Assembly (NCBI RefSeq): GCF_029784155.1 | Contig: NC_073692.1 | Coordinates: forward strand, 274,083,413-274,147,412 | Reading direction: 5' to 3' | Length of the DNA stretch: 64,000 nucleotides | DNA from: Uranotaenia lowii | Lineage: Eukaryota > Arthropoda > Insecta > Diptera > Culicidae | Shown: positions 42,316 through 54,313 of the stretch, piece by piece | How the letters are laid out: every line of letters begins with the position of its first letter | How positions within the stretch are numbered: position 1 is the stretch's first letter | Program-made: the position numbers and the translations under genes | Notes under the pieces: model-generated | Database searches by the model: none | What the model was told of the DNA's origin: nothing | The model's input: only the letters and a program-made list of their open reading frames with translations

Positions 42316-44687
42316 TTTTTGAATGTTTTCCTTAGATTTTAATTATCGGGAAACTGAAGTATTGTAGCTGAATATTGTCTGAGAAACATATTAGGGTTAC
42401 AATACGAGGTTTTCGAAACTAAAAATATGTATAAATCGGTAGGTTTGGTATTGATTTTTGTCAGGAGTGTAAAATTGACACTCCAGAGACCGTAACGGGT
42501 AAAAACTTCAGGGACGGATGCGGGTTGAGGGAAACGGATTGAACTGCTCGAGCCCACTGTGTCTCAATTTAGAATTCGTTCGAAATGTATAAAAGTGCTC
42601 TCATACATTTTGTTTTTGGATATTTGCTTTCAAATTATTCTGATAGTCTTGTTAGCAACGACAAATATCAACACAATTAAAACCACAAAAAAAGTAAGTT
42701 TAGTTACCGAACGTGATGTATTGAACTTTGTAAAATGGAGATTCATTTTAAAATTTATTACTTTTGAGTTAAGTATCATAGAGTAAAAATCTCCTTCTAG
42801 AGACAAATGAGAATTCTTGTGTTTGATCCGCGATGTGTTGGTAATTATTCTCCTCTTACAGCCAAAATTGACTTTGATACGATTGAATCTAGTTGATGAT
42901 AAGTAAAAAAGTATAATAATACTGCAATTATCGTTGTTGTATATCTGCATCGCAATCTACGATTTTGAAGTTCTTGTTGCGGTTTTGCCTTCGCTAGTTA
43001 GTTAAAAAAATGTTGATATCGATGTAACAATCTTGAGGGTATCGTGATATTATTACCGGCTTTCTTACGACCCATCCGGGGCCGGGAAATTATTTATCAT
43101 GCATCCGTGTTATGTTGATTACAATTCAAGTACTTTCATGTTTCTTTTTTTCCAAATCATTAGGACGACATTGTCTGCAAACAAAACCAACAAAAAAAAA
43201 ACACAAACTCAGTCATATCCTGTGAAGTGCACTGTGGCGATGCAAATATTACGTTTTCCAGAAATAAATTGGTGTTGAGCTTCCGCGAGGGATGAGTTAG
43301 CCAGCACTTCTTCATTTTTCCTCGCTCTATCTCACTCTTTAGAGCGGAGCAGAGCAGAGCGTTGGGTAAGCAAATGAAATGTGGATGACAGTTTGCAACT
43401 GCTGCCTGCCTTCTTGCTGCGACACAATTCATGCACACTCCCATTCGCGGCCACACCGCGTCTATCTCGTGCTGCCAAAAGTAGGGTTGGATGGAAGGCG
43501 ATTAAACGTTTTTATTTTTTTCTGCTCTTCTTGTCGCTCTTTCACCCAGCATTCTCATCATGTTCCGCGGCGATCCCAAACTACAATGCGGAATGAAGTT
43601 TGTGGAGGTTTTTGCTCTATGCTCCACCTGTTTTCCATCAACCCTCTCGTCTCTTGCACTCGCATCATACACAGGTCGGTCGCATAGTTGTCGCGGATAT
43701 TTGCTGCTCCATATTCGTCGTCAGCGGCGGAAAAAAAAAGTACGGAAACTATCCGGAGCAGCAGTGCGGTTAGTAATGGCGGGTTTTGGCGTTCTGTGCG
43801 TTTAAAAGAGTTCCCCTGCTGTTGATGGCAGTTTTTTTTTCTTGTTGCTGTTGGTAAACTTTTCAAACATCTCGTGCCACAGGTATGGTTAGATTGGTCC
43901 TATCACCGATTCAGAAATATGTATGTAGGTGAGTTTGTAAGGTACACGTTGAAGGTGAAGAGCGCTCTTCTTCTGCTTCGGAAGGCGCGCACTCTCAAAT
44001 CCGAGGCTCTACCGCGTGGCATCATGTAGAGCAAGCATCTCGGTTTCATGGCTCCGCTTCTGTTTTGTTCAACTCCGTAAATGACGAGGGCTGCCATTTT
44101 TGCTACCCATTACCGATGATGACGAATTTGGTTATGGTTATAATTTTCTCTTTTTCCCTTTTTCGCACACGCTCAAGCCGCGTCGTCATTGCGTGGATGC
44201 CGCGGCGTAGCCTAATCCACGAGGCCACTCGTTCCGGTCGCGGATCTCTCGAGATCTCCAAATACAACGATCGTTCCTACTCGGTCATCGGAAGAGGATC
44301 GTTCATATTCGTATCTTTGGGCAATCGGCTAGGAGGACAATCTGAATGAACTTGAAAAGGCAATGTGTACGAAGCATCGAAGATGTGGTGTGGAAATATA
44401 AACGAATAATTGACTTAATGTGCTGACGACAAACATTTCATGCCGTTCAATAAATTGCTACTGTCAACAGGTTTCTGTGTTTCAAATAATGCTCTCTTAT
44501 ATCAATTTGTTAAAAAAGGACAAATAACATTAGTTAACATGATAAAAATATAAACATATGGGATTTTTTTTTATTTTCTGACAATTTTCGATCTTCATCA
44601 ATATTGAAAATTTGATTCATTTTTCAAATTAAAAAACGTGTATTTTTTCAGAATTCAAACATTTTTATTTTTCGAATAAGAATCGGT
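42316..44687. other. Unique sequence, no gene assigned
   Basis: 43080-44420 has higher GC and complexity, with overlapping short frames on both strands, none with a domain. AGAGCGGAGCAGAGCAGAGCG near 43339 is a short purine repeat. Possibly host regulatory DNA. Confidence 0.35.
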
Positions 44688-45645
44688 AGAGTAAGGTGGG
44701 GTAAAAGTACGAGTCGGGTAAAAGTACGTTTTGTGATTATCCCAAACCGAGAACAGTAAAATTCAAAACTCTAACGTGGATTGATTAATATTTGGATTGC
44801 CTACATCCAGACATAATTTTTATTCGTAGAAGTTGATAATACTCCGTAAAATGAGGTAAAGTAGCTTTTTTACAAAAATGATGTAATATTCAAAATTACG
44901 GCAAACATGTTTGAGCAATCGAGATTCTGGTATTCGATGAAAGTTTTAATGTGTCTGTTTAGTTGTTTTCAACCACTTTCAAATGCCGAAGAAAGAATTT
45001 AATTTATATGTCTCTATTTTTCACAATCAACTGTGAATTACAAGAAACCTTGAAGGGGTAAAAGTACGAACTACAAATGGGGCAAAAGTACGATTGATAT
45101 ACAGGGTCCACTGAAATAAATCTGAAAGGAAAGTGTCAACTTTATTTTTAAATGCACTGGAAACATCAGCGCATATTTTTGTTTCTACAAAGACTTGTTC
45201 GCACGAAAAATTGCTCAAATACGATGAGAACTCAATTTCGAAAACCTGTTGAATAAGGACAATAAGTAGAAAACTGTAAATTCGCGCAGGTTGTTCGCCC
45301 ATGTATAGGATTTGTATCAGAAGCGAACACAGAAGCTGCTGCTGTAAGCAAAGATTGATACAAAATAATATTCCTCTTACCTTCATGCAGAATTGTGGAA
45401 CTCGTACTTTTACCCCACATCATTCGAACTTTTGCCCCAGAGGTGGGGTAAAAGTACGTTTCAAAAGCAGTTAGGCAAATTTACTACTGCTATCAAATGC
45501 GTCGATAGATTATCTTCGTAATTTTTTTGAAGAGAGACTAAAGTCTAAGGAATCAAATGCTGTTCTCGGTTTTTTGGAATAACAACTACAAAATTTTCTA
45601 AAAATAGGATAGCACTAAGGTCGTACTTTTACCCCACCATACTCT
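44688..45645. mobile_element. TIR element, GGTGGGGTAAAAGTACGA family
   Basis: AGAGTAAGGTGGGGTAAAAG (continuing TACGA) at 44688 is matched by the reverse complement of the right end, with one difference in 25 bases. TA flanks both ends. The end word GGGGTAAAAGTACG is repeated inside near 44715, 45056, 45079 and 45443, and in reverse near 45403. 958 bp, no ORF. Confidence 0.85.
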
Positions 45646-46224
45646 AATTTTTTTTTGTAAATCAAACAAAACCATTTTTCAAAGCTACATTACTCTATTA
45701 TTTTTCAACGAAAATCACAAAATAGCCCAACAAAACGCATTGACATTGAACAAATTGCTACAAAAAATCTACAAAGAACGAAAAAAAGTGTGTTTTACCT
45801 CCATTAATAAGAAGGAATATTTGTCCCACGTTGTTAGAAGCGCACAGTACCTGCAAATGTGAGTGCAGTTGTTCGACCATTGGTTGTTTTCGATGCAAAA
45901 AGTGTTTTATAGTCATTATTTCTTTCATAATTCTTCAAGAAGTTGTTGAGCACTTTGGTGTATTCTGATAAAAGTTGTATCATAAATTGGACTACACAAT
46001 GGTTTTTTTTTGCAGAATACTCGGTGGTCCAGATGGTACTTTTAGACAGTATTCAAAGTATTTGGAAATCTGATAAATCTTTAATGCGTTTTGATATGCT
46101 ATTTTATGATTTTTGTTGAAAACTGATAGAGTTATGTAGCTTTGAAATATGGTTTTGCTTGATTTACAAAAAAATTTAACCAAATCACACTCAAAAAATA
46201 AAAATATTAGAATTATGAAAACAT
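45646..46224. other. AT-rich spacer
   Basis: No gene recognised; the minus-strand frame from 46261 is of low complexity. Confidence 0.3.
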
Positions 46225-47560
46225 TGCATAAGATAAGTCTCGTTTGGTTCAAAATTTTCAAGTCCGATCATGGTTTTTCTGAACTTTTTGAAAAATGAAA
46301 GGGTATTGAGGGTAAAACAGCCATAACTCCTGTTTCCGGTGCTTGCGGTGTGTCAAATAGGCTTCGTTGCATTCCTCAAAAAAAATTCACACATGAAAAG
46401 TTTCATTTGATTCAAAATTTTCAAGTCCGATCATGCTTTTTCGGAGCTTTTTGAAAAACGTAGGGAAATTGAAGGTATAACAGCCATAACTTCTATCTCC
46501 AATCCGTGTGGTGGCTCAAATAGGCTTCTTTAGATTCCTTGAAAAAAATTACATAGGATGCAACCCATTTGGTTCAAAGTTTTCAAGTCCGAACATGCTT
46601 TTTTTCTAAAAATCATTGAAAAATGTAGGGGAATCGAGGGTAAAAACAGCCATTACACAAGATACGTCCCAAAAGAATCAAAATTTTCAAGTCCGAACAT
46701 GCGTTTTCTTAACAATTTGAAAAATGTAGGGGAATTGAAGGTAAATCAGCCATAACTCCATTTTCCGAAGCGTGCGGTGGCTCAAACAGCCTTCATTAGA
46801 TTCCTCGGAAAAAACTCCACAAAATACAACCCATTTGGTTCAAAATTATCAAGTCCCAACATTCTTTTTCTGAGCTATTTGAAAAATGTTGGGCAATTGA
46901 GGGTAAAACAGCCATAACACCTGTTCGCAATCCGTGCGGTGGCTTAAATAGGCTTCGTTGGATTCCTCTGAAAAAATCACATAGGATACAACCCATTTTG
47001 TTCAAAATTTTCAAGTCCAAACATGATTTTTTTCGAAATCATTGTAAAATGTAGGGGAATAGAGGGTAAAAACAGCCATAACTCCATTTTCCAAAGTGCG
47101 CTTTGGCTTAAACAGCCTTCATTGGGTTCCTCGAAAAAAATCACACAAGATACGTTCCAATAGATTCAAAATTTTCAAGTCCGAACATGCATTTTCAGAA
47201 CAATTTGAAAAATTGAGGGAAATTGAAGGTAAAACAGCCATAACTCCATTTTCCGACGTGTGCGGCGGCTCAAAAAGCCCTCATTCGATTGCTAGGAAAA
47301 AACGACGCAAGATACAACCCATTTGGTTCAAAATGTTCAAGTCAAAACATGTTTTTTCAGAAACAATTGAAAATTGAGGGTAAAAACAGCCATAACTCCA
47401 TTTTCTGAAGCGTGCGGTGGCCAAAATAGCCTTCATTCGATTTCTCAGAAAAAATTACACACGATAGGTCTGTATTCGTTCAAAATTCTCTGGTTCGAAT
47501 CAGTGTGTTAACAAAATATAGGGGAATTAGGGATTAAAATACTGCTATATACCACTACAT
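46225..47560 (+). repeat. Tandem satellite, ~161-167-bp monomer, about eight copies
   Basis: The words TTCAAAATTTTCAAGTCCGA, AACATGC, GGGAATTGAGGGTAAAACAG, CAGCCATAACTCC and CGTGCGGTGGCTCAAATAGG recur in order. CAGCCATAAC occurs near 46319, 46480, 46748, 46909, 47075, 47236 and 47384, with a diverged CAGCCATTAC near 46648; one unit is shortened. Copies differ at many positions. Confidence 0.85.
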
Positions 47561-47849
47561 CTCCGTTCGTAAGCTAGTGATTTGAAACTATGTCCAATCG
47601 ATTTTCCGGAAATTTTCACAAAAGGATAGTATAATTTCATAGATTTGGGTCAAGTAGGACGAAAAATATTGAATTTCTTCGCGGTTTGTACACTTTTTTC
47701 CCCATTGTGCGCTGTATAAACAAGAGAGATACAATTGATTTTTACAAAACCTATAGTTTTAAAAACCTTGTAACGTAACTCATACATTATTCAACTACAA
47801 TCAACTTCAGTCTTCCGTTATTCAAAGTGTAAGAAAAAAAATTGAAAAA

Positions 47850-48740
47850 CATGCTTCGGAAAAAGACTGTAATTCAGATACAGAATGTTAAAAAAATTTC
47901 ACTTAGTCTCCAAGTTAGCTGAAATTAGAAGCTATACGTGGCACATATGAAAATATTTTTTTGAAATTTTTTAAGATGATGACCACAAAAACTGTAAAAA
48001 ATAGTGGTGTAAAAACCGTACTTCTCAATCAATGAACCGTCAAAATTGTTTAAGTTACATCAGAGAAATTTTTAAAACATAATTGAAAAGTTGACGTAAT
48101 TTGGCACAATTTCGCATCCAAAAATTTTCAAAACACAAAACACAGAACATTTGAAGAATTTTCTAATGTACCTGTTTTTCGAACTTTCTACCATTTGACA
48201 GGTTTTTAGAATTTGAAGCTCAAAAAATCAACTTTGCACTGGATATTGAGTATATTAACGCAAGATTTCCGCAATATATTTATAAACACAAGAAAGGTAA
48301 TTTTAAGCCGATTTTAGTTGTATAGTAAATAAGCGCTGCGATACTTTACATAAATATGATAATTTAATTTAGAAATCTTGCGTTGAAGTACTCAAAACCC
48401 AGTGCAAAGTTGAATTTAAGTCTTGGAAAATCTGAAAATTGCAAATCGGAAAAAGGTTAGAAAAACAACTCCCTTTGAAAATTAATGTAAAATTTTGTGT
48501 ATCGTATTTTGAAAATCTAGAAATTCAAAAATGTGCACAATTACATCAATTTTCCAACCCTCATTTCACAATTTATCTGGTGTGTGATTTATTGTTTGAA
48601 AGTATGGTTTTTACACCACTTGCTTACATTTTTGTGGTCATGATCTTTAAAAATTTCAAAAATATATATTCATATGTGCAACGCTTTTTGGACACAAAGT
48701 GAAATTTTTATTGAGGATGCCGTAGCTGATCTACAGACAC
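47850..48740. repeat. Long imperfect palindrome built from two facing copies of a dispersed repeat
   Basis: 47850-48125 is the reverse-oriented copy 3 and 48530-48740 the forward copy 4 of the 'TAGCTTCTA / CCGTAGCTGATCTAC' repeat. The sequence between them also pairs: TCAACTTTGCACTGG and AACGCAAGATTT near 48228-48270 with AAATCTTGCGTT and CCAGTGCAAAGTTGA near 48372-48412. The loop is near 48300. No coding. Confidence 0.75.
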
Positions 48741-48836
48741 ATTACATCCACCGTGACGTGAAATCGCTTTTCCAGACTTTTGGTCGCACGAAATGTGCCA
48801 AGACGTACACGATGACTTTTCAGAACTGTTATCATT

Positions 48837-49325
48837 CTAGAATAAGGTTGCCAGAACTTTTTCAACACGTATTCTGGCCAGACAATCCGTGCTTTTTTAT
48901 CTTAAAACCTGACAATATCCGGGAATTTGATTTCCAAATTGTCGATCAAAATCCGAGCAATATCTGGGCAAATTCGGTCTAAATCTAGGAATTACTCATC
49001 GAAAATTAAGAAAAAAAATTTTAAAAACTGCTTTTTTTTTCAAAGTTTATCAGCACTTTTTATATCGTATTTTAGGCTTTCGAAAAACCAGATGATTATT
49101 TTTATGAAACTTTTTCAAAAAATTTCGGTTAATTCACAAAATTTTACAATAGAATTTGTTTTTTAGTTGAATTTAAGAATAAAAATAAGAATAAACCCGG
49201 GCAAAATCCGGGCTGTTCCAATAAAATCTGGACAACCGGGCCGGACCGACCTTTTTTTTCAAATTTTATATTGAATATCCGGGCAAACTCGGGTAAAACC
49301 GGGCAATCTGGTAACCTTATTCTAG
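48837..49325 (+). mobile_element. Complete CCCGG-rich TIR element
   Basis: CTAGAATAAGGTTGCCAGA at the left and its reverse complement with one change at the right (49307-49325). The interior repeats CCCGG words such as GCCCGGTTTTAC in reverse and AAATCCGGG. 489 bp. The target duplication is unclear because the insertion site itself is palindromic (ATTCTAGAAT). Broken copies at 2446-2575 and 17870-18185. Confidence 0.75.
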
Positions 49326-50655
49326 GAGTCAACCAATTTAGTTGGAAATATTAAAAAAAAATTAGCAAACAGTCGCTAATTGAAGTTCCTTTAAAATGAT
49401 TTGGTCATTATCAAATTAAAGTTGTTTTTGTTGTGATCGATTACTTTTGTGACGTGAATTCACGATAGAATTGACAATTTTTGACTTCAGTACCTACAAC
49501 TTTGATTTCTTGTTCTCTCTGTGCGAATAGAATATCGATATCTTCAAAAAACAATTACCCATAATTTGATGTGCGTAGCTTTTCGATTGAACAACAACGA
49601 ACGAAGTTATGCTTATTTAAAGTTGTGACGTGAATTCACTCAGTTTAAACAGAAAAGGGTAGGTGACTGAATTCGCAACACGAAATATCAAGTTATTCTG
49701 AACCATTCTTCAGAGCCTTCAAGTTTCAAGTGCACTTTTAAAAACGATATTTGGTTGTTGCGACTTTTATAATCTTAAATTTCCAGTATCTTCACCGAAC
49801 TTTTTCCTTATTTTGATTGGTACTTGAATAGCAACATATTGAGGGATCATACGTTGAAATTACTACTGTTTCTCACAGTTTCCATTTAAAGATTCGCAAA
49901 AAAATTCTTTATTTTTATTTGAAAATTACAAACTTTAAAAACTTAATTATGTTCGATTTGTAAAAATCCGATTATCTGGAGGGTAGAAACAGCTTTCAGA
50001 GCATATTCCCCTTATGAAAATTTACAAAAATTCAAATTCTGTTATGTGAATTCACTCATTCGCGCTGTTGTAACTCAGCTAGATTCCAACCCATTTCTAT
50101 AAAATTAAGTATTTTAGAATCGTCTTATCATTTTCAAAGAATATCTCATTATTTATGTAAAAAATGTCAAACTTTTCTTATACAGTTAACAAGTTTCCTA
50201 GCTTGTAACGTGACTTTACTCATTTGCGACTGTTTTTGTTCGCTTTTCAAAACATCCACATCAGGTATAAACAAATTCTATTTTCTTCAAAATGAAGCAG
50301 TGTTCAAAACGTTTAAAAAAAAATCCGAAACAGGCTAGTCCATATATTTTTATTGATAATTTTGGAAAATTTGTCAAAACAACCACTTTTTCCAACAAAA
50401 AAAATTGATTTCCAAAATCATATAAAATATATTTGAATTTTATTTCTCTTTTTTCCGTTGGTTTTGTGTAGTTTGAATTATCCAAATTATAAACAAGTTT
50501 GAGATTTTTTGATACGCGAACGGATAAAAATCACTTTTGAGCGGTACAAGCGCGTGGAATGTGTCTTCTGTATCTTAAATATTTCAATTCCGATTCTAAA
50601 TTTTTAGCACTCTAGCTGCAAAAAATAAAAACATTTCTTAACTGTCCATGGCGCT
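49326..50655. repeat. Region with a recurring GTGAATTCAC motif
   Basis: TGACGTGAATTCAC occurs near 49450 and 49626, TGACTGAATTCGC near 49666, TATGTGAATTCACTCATTCGC near 50042 and AACGTGACTTTACTCATTTGC near 50207. Intervals of about 163-176 bases between some copies suggest a worn tandem repeat. No gene. Confidence 0.45.
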
Positions 50656-51200
50656 GTCCCAAAATTGCAGAATGTCTGAGAATCCGGAAGCTCAACCTCC
50701 AAGTGATAGGTTTGGGTGTGGAGAACATAATTTTGTATGAGGCCAACTAAACAAAATCATATTTAGAGATTACGCAAACGTGATTTTGGAAAAAAGTCTA
50801 CTTTACAAAGAAACGATTTTTAAACTATTATGGCTCCTAAAATATTCACAAAGCTAATATATTTTATATTTTTTCAATTTTGTTTGGATTGAAGACAAAA
50901 AGTGATTAATATAAAATGAAATAAATTTGTATTAAAATTAAAAACTAACAAACCATTTCCAAAAAAAAAATTTTTTTTTTCTTAAAATACTTTTTATTCA
51001 ACAGACCAAAATGTGTACCTAGCCAATTTTTTTTAATGCCGTTACCATCAAAAGGTGGTTGATCAATTTGGGATATTTTTTATTTAATTTATCAATGATT
51101 ATTTTTCGTTGGCCCCATACAAAAGTTTGTTCTTCACACCCAAATCTATCATTTGGAGATTCAGCTCCCAGATTCCCAGAAATTGTGCAATTTTGGGACA
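50656..51200. repeat. Inverted-repeat element, ~93-bp arms
   Basis: 50656-50748 (GTCCCAAAATTGCAGAAT through GAGGCCAACT) pairs with the reverse complement of 51108-51200 at roughly 80% identity, including AGGTTTGGGTGTGGAGAACA with AGATTTGGGTGTGAAGAACA. The 360-base interior is AT-rich with no ORF. A decayed foldback or TIR element. Confidence 0.65.
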
Positions 51201-54200
51201 CCTCAATTAACATGTTGGAGGTTATTTGTTACCGAAATATTGAATTTCAACATGCCTGTCGGAAACTGAACCTTGTAATATCGAAAACTTATACTGAGTA
51301 TCGAAATCGAGATCTTTGGAATCAGGTTTTGAAAAGGCCATAAAGACATAATTTACACACTTATGATCACGGAAAACAGCTCGAAATGAAAAAAAAATCA
51401 TTCTATGAAATTAGAGAAGTTTAAGTTGGAAAATCAATTTCTAAAAAAATGCTTAACGTGATAATCGTGTAAATCTTGATTCAAACTGTCGAAAACAAGA
51501 TACTTTTCTCTAGTCAGTTGGGGAGTTTTGGAATATCTTCAGCAGCATTATTCGCGGTTTGCAGCAAAACTGATTGACATGCAGCACCAACTGATTTTAA
51601 CTTATGGAACTAGCAAAAAGATTACGATAAGTGTTTTTCTAAACATGGCAGTTAAAACAAATTGATTTTGAAATTGAGATTTTTATGGAAACTGCCAATT
51701 TCCAGCTAGTAACAAAGACTGAATTTGGTAATAAAATCAACAATTTACTTATTGTTATGCTTTTGAATAAGCATACATAATTTTTCGTGGTTTTTCCAAC
51801 CAAATTCAATTTTATAAATTTAAGTTGAAAACCATTGTGATTAATTCAAGTTCAAATCGGTTTTCAAGCTATGTTCAGATTTACTGTTGCTGGAAAAAAA
51901 AAAAAACGATTTTCTTTATATTGCATTTTCAAATCATTGCATCACTACACTTACAAAGGATTTTTTATGATTTAAAAGTTTATTTTCAGAATTTTGCGTG
52001 TGTAATGAGAGTAAAAAAATTAAAACTAGAAACTTTTTCTCGAATAACTTTATTGTAGTTTCCTTCTCCAAGTAACCCAATTTTGTACAATATTGCTTTT
52101 TGAATTAAGTGCTATAAATTTTATGTCATTTTTGTATAAGATCTCCAAGGTAACGATGTTATTGAAAATTAAAATATTTGAAAATATTGATATAACTTTG
52201 TAAATAATCTGTGGAGAAGATTCGGATTTTTTTCTTGCAACTTTTTTTTTTTAAATTTTGAATTTAATAATTTGATAAAATGTTCATACATGTCTACATC
52301 GCTTCGTTAAAAATTTAATTCTTAACTCGGATTTGCTCATTTTTATTACACCATATTAATGATGGCTTTGCAGGATTGTTCTTCTTTAGAAAATTCCACT
52401 ACATTTTGAATCAATACGTCGTTAAATGCTGTAGTAATTCAAAATCGAAAGTGATATCCAAATCAACAATAATTTAATGCACTTTCTCAAATTTCGTTAG
52501 TTGCCTTTGTCCAAATACGCAAACTTTATTTTCTCATGTTATCCAAATACTTGTTGATGTTGCGTTTTATTGCTTATCCCTTGAGATTCGGCGCGGATCT
52601 AAAATGTATCTATGAATTATATCCGGGTTTTAAAAGTTTGAAAGATTGCGAAGCTCATTTTATTTTACCTTACTCTTGAAACCAATCTTGATTTATTTTC
52701 CATTCCGGAGTTTCGGAATTTTCCCTTTTGTTTGGAAAAGTACTATGTGCTTTGACGTTTAATTATATAATATCAACCATTTAATTGGAGCGCCCTCGGA
52801 GGGTCGCTTCGAGCTGCGAATCGTCAATATAAAGAGTTGATACATAATCAGTTATCATATTTTAGGGTTATTTTGACCTCCATACTGTTTTATATCTTCA
52901 AGTCTTCGAAATGATTGTTGTCTACCATGTTACATATGTTTAATGGTAATTCGGTTGCAGAAAAATCAAATTCTTGGATAAAGAATATAGAATTGAAATG
53001 ACTATGAGAGTAATCTCATCTAAAAGTTAATTCCCTTTGTTTTGTTTTTCGAATGTTTCTGAGTTTTTTTAATGAAGAACCATCACAAATAAATACCAAG
53101 ACATTTTAAATATCGCTCTTGTTGCAACTAAAATCTTCAAAAAATTTCCAAATGTCCATCAAATTCATACCAGTAACCAAAATTTCCTAAACCAGATGAT
53201 CGTTTATAGAAAGATAGAGGAAAAAGTAAATTTACGTATGATCACGTGCAGTAATGTAAACCCCCACCTTGTCACTTTTGGAGGGCCGGCCGGTGAAAAA
53301 CTGTCCCAACTATTATCACCCCATATTGGAAGGGAACGTACGTACGCGCGTTTCATATCCATGCATCACAGATTAGGTTATAATTAAAAGTCAATATTTG
53401 TTTACATCGCATCGTTCACCGAGCATTCATTTCTCCCTGCCAGAAACGAGCGACGCGTCTCTTGGTGGCCGACATTTTTGCTTTTCCTTCAACGTCCTCC
53501 ATCCTTTCTTCCGACTTGGCGGGGCGTTTTTGTGTCATATGTAGAAGTGTCCAGACTGTCATCCCTCAACCATTCAATATTTCGCCCGTGTTGGTCCTTT
53601 TGGATGGAATATGGGGGAGGTGGGGGCTGATGTTGTTGGGGAGGACCACGTGCGGTGTTCCATAATGACACAAAAAATTGAATCATTTATCTTCCGAGAT
53701 TAACTTTGTATGCGAACTCGCACGACACGCAGTACAGAAACCGGTACCAATTTGACATTTCAATGATATTGTTTTTGAATATTTAACAGAACATTTAGGT
53801 GGTTGACTGACGAAAGTGAATAATTGAGTATACGATTTTTTCTTTCATTCTGATTTGATCGTTTACAGAATGTGTTTCGTTAAATAGAGAAAAATGTTTT
53901 AAATAAAAATAGGTACATATTTAAAAACGACCCTTTTGCGATATGTATTTCAGTGGCAAAGGGACTAAAACACATCACTTTAGAGGACCAACATCCAGAA
54001 ACAGAGTTAAGATTTGAAACATAAAACCCACGACCAGTATTAGAAATCATAAATACATACAACAGTTACTTTTTATATTGAAAATTGTATGTTTGTTTTC
54101 TAAATAATTTGAATTTTCAAATAGTAAATCGCATATTTTTATGCTGAATCATTATTAAAATCAATAAATGGAGGGTGATAGATGTACATATTATACACTA

Positions 54201-54313
54201 GACCGCTGCAAGCTTTGTATGAAAATTTCAAATTCTTAAATTTTTACACCTCCCATAACTGTTTTTGGTTGGTTTTTCTGCCAAAAAAAGCAATAAAAAT
54301 TTTGGAAGCGATC
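51201..54313. other. AT-rich spacer with a GC-richer island at 53260-53690
   Basis: No gene. The island contains GTACGTACGCGCG near 53338 and a G-rich run near 53611, and the overlapping frames in it have no domain. The rest is AT-rich. Confidence 0.35.

Noticed and set aside
44065..44349. Plus-strand frame of 94 codons in a GC-richer stretch
   Set aside because: No domain, no splice or promoter evidence; possible but not supportable.
46225..47560. Repeated frames as a repetitive protein gene
   Set aside because: Frames are broken in every monomer and the unit length is not kept at multiples of three.
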